Positions 7,821 to 17,594 of a DNA stretch of 64,000 nucleotides are shown here, in pieces; the first letter of the stretch is position 1; each line of letters starts with the position of its first letter. The stretch spans positions 1 through 64,000 of the forward strand of contig CAVTSD010000001.1 of assembly GCA_963737365.1 (NCBI GenBank), written 5' to 3'. The stretch comes from Roseiarcus sp963737365 (lineage in GTDB: Bacteria; Pseudomonadota; Alphaproteobacteria; Rhizobiales; Beijerinckiaceae). The notes under the pieces were generated by a model that saw nothing but the letters and a program-made list of their open reading frames with translations, made no database searches and had not been told where the DNA came from. The position numbers and the translations under genes are program-made.

Positions 7821-8681
7821 ATGAACATTCAAACCTATCACCGGACAGCTACCGTGAATGGTCGCAAGGTCTTCTATCGCGAGGCTGGCGACCGGGCCGC
7901 GCCCACCATCCTGCTGCTCCACGGCCTGCCCACCAGCAGCCAGATGTTTCGCGACCTGATCCCCGCGTTGGCCGACCACTTCCACCTGATCGCCCCCGAC
8001 TATGTCGGCTTCGGACATTCCGACGCGCCGCTGCGCGGCGAATTCACCTACACTTTCGACAACCTGACCGCCCACGTATCTGGTCTTGTCGATGTGCTGG
8101 GGCTCAAGGACTACGTCCTCTACATGCAGGACTATGGCGGCCCGGTCGGCTTCCGGCTTTTCACGCAGCGCCCCGAGAAGGTGAAGGGCTTCATCATCCA
8201 GAATGCCAACGCCTACATGGAAGGCGTTGGCGACGCGCCTAAGGGCGTGCTGCTGCCGCTGTGGGAGAAGCGGACGCCCGAGACCGAGAAGCCGGCGCGC
8301 GAATTCGTGAGCCTGGAGGGCACCAAATTCCACTGGCTGGTCGGCGCCAAGGATCCGGCGGCAATCAATCCGGACAACTGGGTGCTCGATCAGGCGCTGC
8401 TCGACCGCCCAGGCGTGCAGGACTACCAGGTCGATCTGCTGGAAAACTACAAGAGCAACATTGCCCTCTATCCCGAGTGGCAGGCCGCGTTCCGCGCGCA
8501 TAAGCCGAGGACGCTGATCGTGTGGGGCAAGAACGACCCGTTCTTCATCCCGCCGGGCGCGCGTGCCTACCTCAACGACCTTCCTGAGGCGAAGCTGGTG
8601 TGGCTCGACGCCGGCCATTTCGTCCTCGACGAGAACGGTCCGCAGGTCGCCGCCGAGATTAAGGCTGTGTTCGCCGCCTGA
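7821..8681 (+). CDS. Alpha/beta hydrolase (haloalkane dehalogenase/epoxide hydrolase-like)
   Basis: 286 residues with a standard alpha/beta-hydrolase fold. The oxyanion-hole motif LLLHGLPTSS lies at residues 31-40. The nucleophile elbow is YMQDYGGPVG, making Asp104 the likely nucleophile, which points to the haloalkane dehalogenase/epoxide hydrolase branch. The third triad member is the histidine in DAGHFVLDENG near residue 263. There is no signal peptide, so it is cytoplasmic. The Shine-Dalgarno aaggag precedes the ATG. The divergent LysR gene is the likely regulator. The substrate is unknown. Confidence 0.88.
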   Translation: MNIQTYHRTATVNGRKVFYREAGDRAAPTILLLHGLPTSSQMFRDLIPALADHFHLIAPDYVGFGHSDAPLRGEFTYTFDNLTAHVSGLVDVLGLKDYVLYMQDYGGPVGFRLFTQRPEKVKGFIIQNANAYMEGVGDAPKGVLLPLWEKRTPETEKPAREFVSLEGTKFHWLVGAKDPAAINPDNWVLDQALLDRPGVQDYQVDLLENYKSNIALYPEWQAAFRAHKPRTLIVWGKNDPFFIPPGARAYLNDLPEAKLVWLDAGHFVLDENGPQVAAEIKAVFAA

Positions 8682-8746
8682 CTGCTTTTTCTGAATCCCG
8701 TAGTCGCCCCGTCGGCGGCCACCGCCTTTCTCGAAGGAGATATTCC

Positions 8747-9139
8747 ATGACCGCGCCGATCGACATCGTTAAGTCTTTTTACGACGCCCTCGGACGCGGC
8801 GATGCGCCGGCGGCGCTCGGCCTATTGTCACCTGATATGGAATGGAGCGTCGTGTCCGGCTGGCCCTACAAGCCCACCGGCCGAGGCCCGCAGGGCGTCT
8901 CCGAAGGCGTGCTGATGCCCGTGCTGAAGGAGTGGCGCGACTACGCTCTCCATGGCAGAGACATGTTCGCCGCGGACGACAACAGAGTCGTCTCGATGGG
9001 CGTGATGACGGGCGTCCACACGGTCACTGGCAAGCAGCTTGAGGCGGCCTATGTCCACGTCTGGCAAATCTCGAATGGCCAGATCGTTCGGATGCGCCAG
9101 ACAGTCGACACGGCTCGTGTAGTGGAGGCCCGGTCGTGA
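8747..9139 (+). CDS. SnoaL-like / NTF2-fold protein
   Basis: 130 residues with the compact NTF2-like pattern: IVKSFYDALGRGDAPAALGLLSPDMEW at the start (given here in part: SFYDALGRGD), then the central V.V.G...G strands and a final HVWQISNGQIVRMRQ. This fold includes ketosteroid isomerases, limonene epoxide hydrolases and polyketide cyclases, and no catalytic class can be assigned. An aaggag Shine-Dalgarno lies upstream. The gene is in line with the hydrolase at 7821 and overlaps the truncated dehydrogenase at 9136, suggesting one transcript. Confidence 0.8.
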   Translation: MTAPIDIVKSFYDALGRGDAPAALGLLSPDMEWSVVSGWPYKPTGRGPQGVSEGVLMPVLKEWRDYALHGRDMFAADDNRVVSMGVMTGVHTVTGKQLEAAYVHVWQISNGQIVRMRQTVDTARVVEARS

Positions 9140-9285
9140 CTGGGCGCATCGCCCTCGTCATTGGCGCCAGCCGCCGCACCGGCAAGGCAGCCGGGATACG
9201 CTTGGCCCGTGAATTCGCGCGCGTGATACTGATGACACGCGGCGCCGAGGATCTCGCCGCGCTCGATGAGGATCCGTGGTGTTGA
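9136..9285 (+). pseudogene. Truncated short-chain dehydrogenase (N-terminal Rossmann stub)
   Basis: A GTG start overlaps the previous stop (gtga at 9136-9139) and opens a 49-codon frame. It begins TGRIALVIGASRRTGKAAG, the cofactor-binding start of an SDR (GASxxxG), and is followed by RLAREFARVILMTRG. It ends at a TGA at 9283. All catalytic parts (YxxxK) are missing, and a LysR gene follows in another frame. It is a cut-off SDR whose translational coupling to the SnoaL-like gene has been kept. Confidence 0.7.
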
Positions 9286-9325
9286 CCTCGAGACGCTCAG
9301 CGAGGCGATCGACGGAGTTCCCGCT

Positions 9326-10297
9326 ATGGAAATGCAGCAAGTGGTCTATTTCCGCGCGCTCTGTGAGGAGCTGAACTTTACTCGCGCCGCGCACCGCTGC
9401 AACGTCGCGCAACCTTCGCTGACGCGCTCGATCCGGCTGTTGGAAGAAGAATTTGGCGGGGCTCTCTTCCACCGCGAGCGTAATCATACCCATCTTTCCG
9501 AATTGGGAGAGATCGTGAAGCCGCATCTCGACCAGATCCTGGATGAGGTCGGGGCGGCGAGTCGGAGTGCGCGTAGTCTCAAGGAGTTGACTCAGGCGCG
9601 GCTGAAGCTCGGCGTGATGTGCACGGTCGCGCCAAGCGATCTTGTTCAACTTCTGATCGGCGTACGCTCCCGGCATCCGGGCGTTCATCTTGAGGTCATC
9701 GACGCCACACCCGAAGCGCTCGACCGCCGGCTTCGGACGGGGGAACTGGAGGCGGCGATCATTGCGAGCCCGGACCAGGCGCGCGAGCCGCATCTGCATT
9801 ACCTGCCGCTTTTTCGCGAGCGGTACGTCATTGTCATCGGGTTCGCTCACAGGTTCGCGAACCTGGAGGCCGTGCGTGTCGCTGATCTCGACACAGAAGA
9901 ATATCTCCGACGAATCCATTGCGAAGTTTCGGAGGTCTTGGTACACAGCCTCGACCATCATGACAGTCACCCCCGCACCGTCTATCAGAGCGATCGCGAC
10001 GACTGGATCCTGGCGATGGCCGCGGCCGGCGCCGGTTACGCATTCATGCCGGCAGGCTCGGTCGTCCACGAGCAGGTCATTATCAAGCCCTTGGTCGATC
10101 CCGAAATCTGGCGCGAGGTCAGCTTGGTGACCGTCCGCGGGCGCCCGCATTCTCCAGCGGTTGGGGCTTTGATCCGCGAAGCCATGCGAAGTCCGTGGTC
10201 GGATAAGCGCGCCCTCCCCGTCAGGTTCGAGCGTGAACACCGGGGCCGAGGCGCTGACGCTCGTTTGTCGCGCGATGATGCGTCACGGTCGAGCTAA
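9326..10297 (+). CDS. LysR-family transcriptional regulator
   Basis: About 323 residues from the ATG at 9326; an upstream in-frame ATG at 9266 would overlap the SDR stub. The winged helix is clear (VVYFRALCEELNFTRAA, AQPSLTRSIRLLEEEFGG), followed by a co-inducer domain of the CatR/CynR type from about residue 90. The C terminus extends about 25 arginine-rich residues beyond the usual end. It lies downstream of the catabolic-looking genes in the same direction, so whether it controls them is unclear. Confidence 0.85.
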   Translation: MEMQQVVYFRALCEELNFTRAAHRCNVAQPSLTRSIRLLEEEFGGALFHRERNHTHLSELGEIVKPHLDQILDEVGAASRSARSLKELTQARLKLGVMCTVAPSDLVQLLIGVRSRHPGVHLEVIDATPEALDRRLRTGELEAAIIASPDQAREPHLHYLPLFRERYVIVIGFAHRFANLEAVRVADLDTEEYLRRIHCEVSEVLVHSLDHHDSHPRTVYQSDRDDWILAMAAAGAGYAFMPAGSVVHEQVIIKPLVDPEIWREVSLVTVRGRPHSPAVGALIREAMRSPWSDKRALPVRFEREHRGRGADARLSRDDASRSS

Positions 10298-10317
10298 GCT
10301 TAAGGCGGTTAGATCAT

Positions 10318-10758
10318 CTACGTTCCCGATCCCAGCCTGCGGGTGAAGCCGGCCAGTGAAAGATTCTGGCTCATCTGCATCACCGCTGCGTTCTGGACCT
10401 CGACATGGGCAGTTCTGCCGCGTCTGAAGGCGAAGACAAAACGTCGATAGTCGGGGCCGCTTCGGGAGAAAATAAGCCGGCATTGCGCGCCGTCGCCCCC
10501 GAACTTGCAGTCGTCCGTGGTAAGGATGCGTGAAAAAAGCTTCTCTCGGCTGCCATCAATCCAAATGGAAAGTTTTGCGCCGGGATTGCCGACCTGATGG
10601 CTCTGGATGCGAAGTTCTTTCGCGTCGAAGGAGAACGCCACATTCGGCCCCGAGGGATTGCCCGCCATCAGTTGCGCAGGCTGCCTCGCCTCGCTGGGCG
10701 ACGAAGCGAGCGCCGCCGCGCAGGCGAAAAGCGTGGTTGCGATGAAATGCCTGATCAT
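10318..10758 (-). CDS. Small secreted protein of unknown function
   Basis: 146 residues with a signal peptide (hydrophobic FIATTLFACAAALASSP, then a cleavage region around SEARQP). The mature part has a beta-rich look with a DDCKFGGDGAQC cysteine pair that could form a disulfide. I do not recognise the family. The ATG is preceded by gggag. It lies 70 bases downstream of the frameshifted secreted-protein gene in the same direction and may share its transcript. Confidence 0.65.
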   Translation of the reverse strand: MIRHFIATTLFACAAALASSPSEARQPAQLMAGNPSGPNVAFSFDAKELRIQSHQVGNPGAKLSIWIDGSREKLFSRILTTDDCKFGGDGAQCRLIFSRSGPDYRRFVFAFRRGRTAHVEVQNAAVMQMSQNLSLAGFTRRLGSGT

Positions 10759-10828
10759 TGCTCTAACTCCCGACGTGGCGGCGCAAGCGCCGGGTCGACG
10801 GACCCGGCGCCTGCCTCAGGCCAAGCGT

Positions 10829-12059
10829 TCAGTTGACGCGATAAACGACGGGGCAGTTGATGATGAACCCGACGGCCTTTGGTTTCCCGCCCGCGATGCT
10901 CTCGACGATGCCCCGTTCGCCGGCGTCTTCAATGGCGATCGCATCCGTCATTTTGGTGCGGTAGCCCTTCTCGATGGCAGCGTCCGTCCATCTGACTGGG
11001 AACAGCCGCCATAACGGGCTGTAGTCCAGATTGATGGTCGGGATGCCGCCAAGGACGTTCAAAGGTCCATGCGTCCCCTTGTCCGAAAGCGCGCTGTCGA
11101 GACCCTGGCGGAACGGGTTGTCAATGCCCGTCGGTCCATTCACGAACGCATAGATTCGCTCGGCGGCTTCTCCTGGCGAAGCGTCCTCGAGCGCGAACGG
11201 CACGTCTTTGAGAGCGGGCGTGTAAGTCGCCCCTTCAAGCGTCGCGACGACGGGGTCGTTGGCCTCCGTGGACAGATAGAAGATCGGCTTTCCGAACGTG
11301 TAACCGAGGGTCAATTTCAGCGTCACGGTGCCGTCGCGCGGGCAGATCTTGAGGACCTTGTCCTCGACTTTCGAATAATCGACCTTGCCGTCGCACATCT
11401 TGTTCAGATCATCCTCTGAGACGTTGAACGCCACCATCGGCATATTGAAAAGCGCATCCTTGCCGTTAGCGAATTGCACGAGTGGCGAATAATCCGCGTC
11501 GCCCACCGATCCGGGCTGAGCGGCCTTCGGTGGGAAGAAGTTCGGCGCCTCGCCAGGCGTGACACTGCGTGCAGGCGAGAAGTCGACTTTTCCGGACTTG
11601 AAAACGATCGTGCCGTCCTTGTCGATGCGAGCCTCACGCGCGGCCTTGCCCGTCACCGCGTATGCGAGCTTGGGCGAGTAGTCGACGCCGTGAAGATTGG
11701 CGAGGTTTGGATCGGTCGTGTCGGTCATGATCGACCAGACCAATTCGCCCGAATTCCAGCCGCCCTTTCCGCAGAGGCAGCGTCGCCGTCCCCGCCTCAA
11801 GGTCGACGATGGCCGACTTCATCAGGAGCACTGGTCCGAGGAAGGCCGGATCAACTTCGGAAGGCGACGGCTGCGCGGTGATAATTTGCTGGTCCGGGTA
11901 GATCGATTTGGGGGCGGGCCGAATCTCCGACAGCGGCGGTCCCTCCACTCCGCGATTGATCACCGCCGCCGAAGCGACAGCAGGCAGGCCAATGCCAATC
12001 ATTCCGGCAAAACAGAGCGCAGAGATCCGATCGCCGCGAAGGCGCAAGATACCCGTCAT
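10829..12059 (-). pseudogene. Secreted protein of unknown family, one frameshift
   Basis: Two frames together make a protein of about 410 residues. The first (from 12059) carries a signal peptide (CFAGMIGIGLPAVASA) and reads to LEAGTATLPLRKG. The second takes over near 11770 with GWNSGELVWSIMTDTTDP and runs to a cysteine-containing end, GFIINCPVVYR, at 10829. The switch lies at the purine run ggaaagggcgg, so one base is probably missing or extra. The two halves join without an obvious gap, so recent damage or an assembly error are both possible. The function is unknown. Confidence 0.65.
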
Positions 12060-12161
12060 TGCGATATTCCTATCTGTATTATCGAGACTTTGAGCCGACC
12101 ACGGCTGATGTTATATTGGCTTTATTATCGCTAAATCTTCGCGGTGGGAAATTTCCTGCCG

Positions 12162-13388
12162 CTATACTTTTGATAGCATCGCGCTATGAGTTCGATTGCG
12201 GACATCCGCTGCTGTAGAGTTTGGGAGCTTGCCAGAGGAGCCCTTGAGAAAAGCTTCAATGAAGATCTGACCAAGATCGAGGGCCTGACTGTAGGCCGGC
12301 CATGCGAGCGTGACAGTAGGAGCAGCGGCTCGGCCAGCGTCCAATACCGACAAACCCAGCGTTTCTCCGGCCCGGATTTCTGTCTCATCTTCGCTCCTTG
12401 CGGCTACGATGATCCAGAAATCCTCCCTACGCGAAAACCGCCCGCCTGTCTCAAAGGCGCTGACGGCGGACACCTTCGGGATCAGGCTGGCGATCTGCCG
12501 CAATCGATAAAGCTGTCCCCGTGTGGCCCTGAACGCGTAGGCGGTGGTCAGAGTGCGGTTTTCGAGCGGCGGCCGGGGCGGGCTCTGCTTCCGCGCCGAC
12601 CAACTCCGTGACATAGGCGATGCCACAGGTCGAGAGTGCGCCCGCGCTCTCCCATAGAGCTGCACCATCACAGCAGGGCTTGTCTTCGCCAGGCGTATCG
12701 CGGAGGTAACGCAAAGCTTGCCCGTCTACCTGACGAGCGTCGACCACCGCCTTAAGAGCGAGATTGCTGTCCGCGTCCAACTCGATGGTGATCTCCTGGC
12801 AGACCAGGCTTGGTTCATCGCGGCTGCAGAAGACGAGCACTTCAACTCTGGCTCTGCAGGCGACGGCCTCGAAGTCGAAGCGGCTTATTAATTCCCCGGT
12901 CGCGAAATCGTAGGCCTGATCGATCACGGTGACAGCGTGGGCCGCATCCGAAAGCCAAACGCCTCCCAGCTGAATGTCGCCGGCGATCGGATAAGGAACG
13001 ACCGCGATCGCCTCGATCTTTCGCTGCGGATGCTCCCCCGAGTACCCGCTGAGAAGGGTCAGCGACCGAGAGCGATTCCACAAGGCTGAGGTCCTGGTAG
13101 ACGACCGCGATCCCAGCCGCCCGGGACTCTGTTGGGCTGCTGAAGGCGACCGGCTTACCTTCAATCTGGATCGCGCCAGCGTCGAAGCTGTGCACCCCGC
13201 TAAGGATCTTGATGAGCGTCGATTTGCAGGCGCCGTTCTCCCCAAGCAGCGCATGAACCTCGCCCGGCCGCACCTCGAAACTGACGCCGCGCAGTGCCTG
13301 CACCCCGCCAAAGGCCTTCGTCAGGCCTTTGATGCGGACAAGTGGCGGCAGAGGAGCGGCGGCAAATGGGCGAAGGGGAAGCCATCAT
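12162..13388 (-). pseudogene. Chimeric remnant: sugar ABC-transporter ATPase start joined to GH65 N-terminal piece
   Basis: The promoter-proximal part (about 13388-13055) encodes the start of an RbsA/XylG-type ATPase: LRGVSFEVRPGEVHALLGE, KILSGV, then AGIAVVYQDLSLVESLSV. Its Walker A reads GENGACKST, with cysteine replacing the third glycine. Near 13044-13058 this switches frame and identity to the N-terminal domain of a GH65 glycoside hydrolase/phosphorylase: VPYPIAGDIQLGGVWLSD, LISRFDFEA, TPGEDKP, LSTCGIAYVTE. Another frame change near 12570 gives LTTAYAFRATRGQLYRLRQIASL (shortened: YRLRQIASL). The unit is dead and was made by deletion or recombination between two sugar-use genes. Confidence 0.65.
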
Positions 13389-13589
13389 ACCTGGTCGAAC
13401 CTGTCCTCCCTAACGGTGGCCTCGCGGTACCCATCGTTGACACTTCACTATGACCCGAAAATCCGTCAAGCGCGAACCGAGGCTGTTCAAATGTGCTCGC
13501 TCGACACCAGCGAAACCCCGATCTGCCGCCCTTGCCGAACTACCGGATCCAACGTCGCAATGTTGAAATGTCCGCTTAAGAGCGATTTT

Positions 13590-15109
13590 GTTGAAGAACC
13601 CCCTGTTGTGGCGCGCCCGCGCTTTGGATTTGAGCGGTGTCAGCGAGGCAGATTCCTGCCTCTTCGCCTTATGTGGCGAGGATCGGCGCAGGGAGGGGGA
13701 TAAGCTTCGCCAGTTTCCGCAGATTTTGGGCGGTGGCGGCTAAGAGGAATTCGTCTTTGGCTCCGTTTGGACCGCGGAGGCGCAATCGACCTAGCCTGAG
13801 GATGCGCTTCAGATGAGCGAAGAGCATCTCGACCTTCTTTCGTTCGCGACGTGAGACGGCGTAGGCCTCGGTCTTTGCGATCGCACGGGCCTTGTCGCGA
13901 GCGGCTTCATGAACAGAGCGCGCGATCTTGCGTGCAGACACGTTCGGGCAGCACTGGGACTTGAGCGTGCAGGCGTGGCAGTCCTGCTTGCGCGCGAAGT
14001 AGATCATCGTGCCGTCTTTGGTCACTCCGTCGCGTGGCTTGGGGAATGAGCGATGATATTTCTTCAGCTCTTTGCCAGCGGGACAGAGATAGAGGTTGCC
14101 CTGTGGATCGAAGGCGAAGTCGCTGCGGGAGAAGGTTCCGTCCGTGCGCTCGGACTTATCCATCAGTTTCACATGCGGCTCGATCCCGCGCTCGTCCACC
14201 AGCCACCCAATCATCTCGGCCGAGCCGTAACCCGCATCGGCGACCAGGCGCGACGGAGCGACTTCGAACTGTTCGGCCGTGCGGTCGAGCATCGTCTTGG
14301 CCGCGCCGACTTCGGCCTGGCGAACGGTCGTCGTCGCCTCGACGTCCATGATCACTGCATGCTTCAGATCGATGAGGTAGTTGTCAGAGTCGGCATAACC
14401 GGCGACAGAGTTGGCCGAAGCGGTGTAGCGGGCGGATCGGTTGGGGAGATCACCTTCGGCTCGACGGGCGTCGCCCCGCTAAAGGCCGCATCATCAAGGA
14501 CCGACAGATATTCTGCGACTGCGCGGCTCGAAGTCGGAACTAAATCTTCGACCTTGGCGACACCTCGCCGTCGATGCGCGTCCGCCACGATAATGCTGGC
14601 GTCGACCGCGAAGGCTTCGCCTCCCACAATCCCTTCCGTCATGCAGCGCCCCACCACGGTCTCGAACAGCTTGCGCAAGAGATCGCTCTCGCGGAAGCGG
14701 CCGTGGCGGTTCTTGGAGAACGTGGAATGATCGGGGACGTCGCCATCGAGCCCTAATCGACAAAACCAGCGATACACCAGATTGAGATGGACCTCCTCAC
14801 ACAGGCGGCGCTCCGAACGAATGCCGAAGCAATAGCTGACAATGAGCATCCGGATCATCAACTCCGGATCGATCGAGGGCCGTCCCACGTCGCTGTAATA
14901 GGGCCCCAGATGCGCCCGAACCTCGGACAAATCGACGAAACGGTCGATCTTGCGCAACAAATGATTGTCCGGGACGCGCCGCTCGAGGCTGAAGCCGTAG
15001 AACAGCGCCTCCTGCATCACCCGCCGCTCGCCCATCATCGACCGAATCTCCCGCGCGCAGAAGAAGAGAATCAGCGACCGGCGCCCCAATCAAGCGGAGT
15101 TTTTCAACG
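13590..15109 (-). mobile_element. IS1182-family element, inactivated
   Basis: The element is bounded by imperfect inverted repeats, gttgaagaacccc at 13590-13602 and the complement of ggagtttttcaac at 15097-15109. It contains one transposase gene on the minus strand split by a frameshift. The size of 1.5 kb is normal for the family. No clear target duplication is seen. Confidence 0.8.
13669..15038 (-). pseudogene. IS1182-family transposase with one frameshift
   Basis: The start is the ATG at 15036-15038 (MMGERRV...). The DUF772 N-terminal domain is clear (FSLERRVPDNHLLRKIDRF, GRPSIDPELMIRMLIVSY), then PDHSTFSKNR and the first catalytic region AFAVDASIIVADAH. Near 14435 the frame is lost, and the alternative frame continues with RYTASANSVAGYADSDNYL then IDLKHAVIMDVEAT. 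The second aspartate (VADAGYGSAEM), the cysteine cluster and the C-terminal ERKKVEMLFAHLKRIL block lie in the frame 14355-13669. One base is missing near gatccgcccgc. Without correction the transposase is not made. Confidence 0.88.
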
Positions 15110-15400
15110 CAATTCGTCGACTCCAGCCGGCCGGAATGCGCAAACAGCCTCCCTGTCCGACTTGGCGACGAGGTGCGCCTTTTGGTGCGGATTTGCGCCC
15201 GTTCAGCAGCATCGGCAAGGGATCCAGGAGCAATCTTGGCGTCCCGCCACTCCGTTGAACTTGCGATCGGCGAGTATAACAAGGATTTCGCGGTCACGAT
15301 GCAGATGTCGAGCGCGGTTATCCTCAAAGGTTAGGGGGATATGCGCAACGCATGCTGGACGAGCACGCGCTTTCAGTGTGACTCCTTCGCCCAGAGCAGA
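15110..15400. other. Non-coding or decayed stretch between IS1182 and the VWD-protein gene
   Basis: About 290 bases. A short minus-strand open frame is present, but it has no recognisable domain or ribosome-binding site. No convincing hairpin or repeat was seen. It probably holds the 3' untranslated end of the VWD gene plus insertion debris. Confidence 0.4.
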
Positions 15401-17275
15401 TCACCGCTCGGGAACAATTAGTTTTGGCTTGGACGCGAAAACAAAGCCGCTGGCCAGTTCGGGCTTGCCGATCACAGCCACGTCGAGGACGCAATCCTCG
15501 AGCGCCGTCGTTTCCTTCACGCCACGGTCCATGCAGATCTTCCTCGCCGCATTGGCCTTGGCTTGGTCAAGCTTATCGACGGTCAGCTGTTCGACGGGGC
15601 CGCTCGGGCGCGGGCGGTCTTCATTTGAGAACAGCGACTCATTCGGCTCGACACGCCAGCTCTCTATGAAGTCCCGAAGCGCGACGGTCGTGACAGGGCC
15701 GTGCACTGGTTTCTTGTCACGCCCGACAAAGGGACGTTGCTCGTCGCCGCTGCCAACGAGCAGCCCGCGAACCGAGGCAGCATTGGTGGCGCCAACGGTG
15801 ACCGAGATGTCGATGTGGTCGCCGAGCACGTTCATGTGGACGATGTCGCCGACCGGCCGTGACACGGTGTAGGTGCCGCCACGGCGATCGACGGTCACGT
15901 CGCCCGAAAGGTGAATCGTTTCTCCCTCTCGGATGACTTTGGGAGCGCCATTGATTTCCACGCTCTTCAACGTGACCGCGAACCGCTCAGGCCCCATCCG
16001 CACCGCGGCGCCGGTATTGTAGGCGATCGCCGGTTTTGTCGGCGGGGTGATTATGACCTGCCGGACCTGCGCCTGAAAATCGGGATCGGCTTCAGCGAGG
16101 ATATACTCACCCGAATGCTGGTAGTTGTAATGAGCGCCGTGGAACGTGGTCAGGTGCGGGTCCCCCACGCTTATGCCCGCCGGCAAGGATCCGCCGCCGC
16201 TCATGGTGAAGACGATCGCGGGGTTGGCGCCGGAGACGGTTGTGCAGCCGCCGGTCAGGTTGAGATTGTTGGTCTCCGCCGTGGTTCCGTTGAAGCCTGT
16301 AGTCGTGCAGTTCGGTGCGTTCTGTGTCCCGTTCACGACAGCAACTCGCACCTTCAGCGTCGCGTTGGTGGTTGCGGTGAAAAATGTTTCGTACGCGCAG
16401 CAGTCGCCGAACACGCCATACTCGACCCCCGTCCAGCCGGCCGCAAGGTTGGCGATGCTCGTGTTGTTGGCAATCCCGAGGGAGCCGCTGGCGTCCGATA
16501 TTGTTAGGGTGTCGATGCCGTTTGCGATCGCAGCGTCCATTTCGAGGCTGCTGAGATCAGAGACGGGTATAGCCGGCAGACCCTTGGCGGACGTGTTGAG
16601 ATAACATCCCGGGGTCGTCGTCGGCGTGCCCGGATACCAGTTCCAAGATGCGGTCGTGGGGCAGGGATTGGCGACGTTCTTGGGATTGGGAAAGTTGAGC
16701 AGCCAGTACTCGATGAAAGCGCAGGGCTTGGAGCCGCACTGCGTTTGACTCATTAGGAACTGCTCCCACCCCACGCAGTTCGCGTCATTGTTGCAGCCGC
16801 CCACGGTGGTCGTGAACTTATTGGCGTTCATCTGGAGCTCGTAGACGTCCGGAAACACGGTCGTGGTGTCGTTGTTGCCTTTGAATCCGTCGATCGAGGC
16901 GACCCCAGAGACACTGTCGAAAGACCCTGTAGCTTGCGAGATGTTTCCGCTCGTGACGACGGCGAACTGATCCGTGCCGTTGCCCACCGTGTTGGGGCGC
17001 GGACCTTTGGAATGCGGGTTTGGCGTGCGAGGCGCCGGCAGGCACCCGGTCTCGACCCACGCCTTCTCAGGATAGTGGGCCTCAAAGCACCCCGGCTTCG
17101 TGGGCTTGGTCGCCAGCATCTCCTTTTCGTAGGCCCGCCGCTCCTCGGCGGCGGGGCGTGGGCGTTCAACGGGCGCTCGCCGTGCATCCTCGGCCGCGAG
17201 CGGCGCCGTCGTCCCGACGGCCAACACGCAAAGGGTGAATAATTGAAGTATCGTACGAGAAACACGGGCCCCCAT
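15401..17275 (-). CDS. Secreted protein with a von Willebrand factor type D domain
   Basis: 624 residues. A signal peptide (ILQLFTLCVLAVGTTAPLAA) is followed by a proline/arginine linker, a Thr/Asn-rich, cysteine-containing region (residues 90-370), and then a VWD-like domain. The domain is marked by SVGDPHLTTFHGAHYNYQHSG near residue 378 and extends to about 530. Several cysteines (GGCNNDANC, GDCCAYE, CTTTGFN) suggest disulfides outside the cytoplasm. A charged tail holds two more cysteines. The ATG has ggag eight bases upstream. A role in surface adhesion or matrix is plausible for VWD proteins but not shown. The gene sits inside the IS-bounded cargo region. Confidence 0.75.
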   Translation of the reverse strand: MGARVSRTILQLFTLCVLAVGTTAPLAAEDARRAPVERPRPAAEERRAYEKEMLATKPTKPGCFEAHYPEKAWVETGCLPAPRTPNPHSKGPRPNTVGNGTDQFAVVTSGNISQATGSFDSVSGVASIDGFKGNNDTTTVFPDVYELQMNANKFTTTVGGCNNDANCVGWEQFLMSQTQCGSKPCAFIEYWLLNFPNPKNVANPCPTTASWNWYPGTPTTTPGCYLNTSAKGLPAIPVSDLSSLEMDAAIANGIDTLTISDASGSLGIANNTSIANLAAGWTGVEYGVFGDCCAYETFFTATTNATLKVRVAVVNGTQNAPNCTTTGFNGTTAETNNLNLTGGCTTVSGANPAIVFTMSGGGSLPAGISVGDPHLTTFHGAHYNYQHSGEYILAEADPDFQAQVRQVIITPPTKPAIAYNTGAAVRMGPERFAVTLKSVEINGAPKVIREGETIHLSGDVTVDRRGGTYTVSRPVGDIVHMNVLGDHIDISVTVGATNAASVRGLLVGSGDEQRPFVGRDKKPVHGPVTTVALRDFIESWRVEPNESLFSNEDRPRPSGPVEQLTVDKLDQAKANAARKICMDRGVKETTALEDCVLDVAVIGKPELASGFVFASKPKLIVPER

Positions 17276-17439
17276 GGTGCCTACTCCCAGTTGTCACCAT
17301 CAAATCAAGTTCAGCAGTTGAAATATTGCACGCTTCGTCGACCTGTCGTCTCACGAATATACATTTCAATTTGTCCAAGCTAATGTCATTTGCTGTCTTG
17401 TCTGTGATCCGGCTCACACACCCGCGGGATTAAACCCTG

Positions 17440-17518
17440 AAGCGCGCGCTACCCAAGCCTCGACCAGCGTGCCGTCGACCGAGAAATGATCCGTGCTGAG
17501 CAGGCGCTTTCTAGTGGT
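17440..17518 (-). pseudogene. Transposase fragment next to the second IS5/IS427 copy
   Basis: On the minus strand the sequence reads KRLLSTDHFSVDGTLVEAW, a motif typical of the middle of certain DDE transposases (FSVDGTLIEAWAS). It is cut on one side by the IS copy starting at 17519 and on the other by unrelated sequence near 17440. It shows that another insertion sequence once lay here. Confidence 0.7.
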
Positions 17519-17594
17519 CTAGGCTCAGGACCTATTAAAGTTCTTGCGCTGGGTCGGATTGGCTGATTTATAGGCGAGGCGGGAGGCTTCGCCG

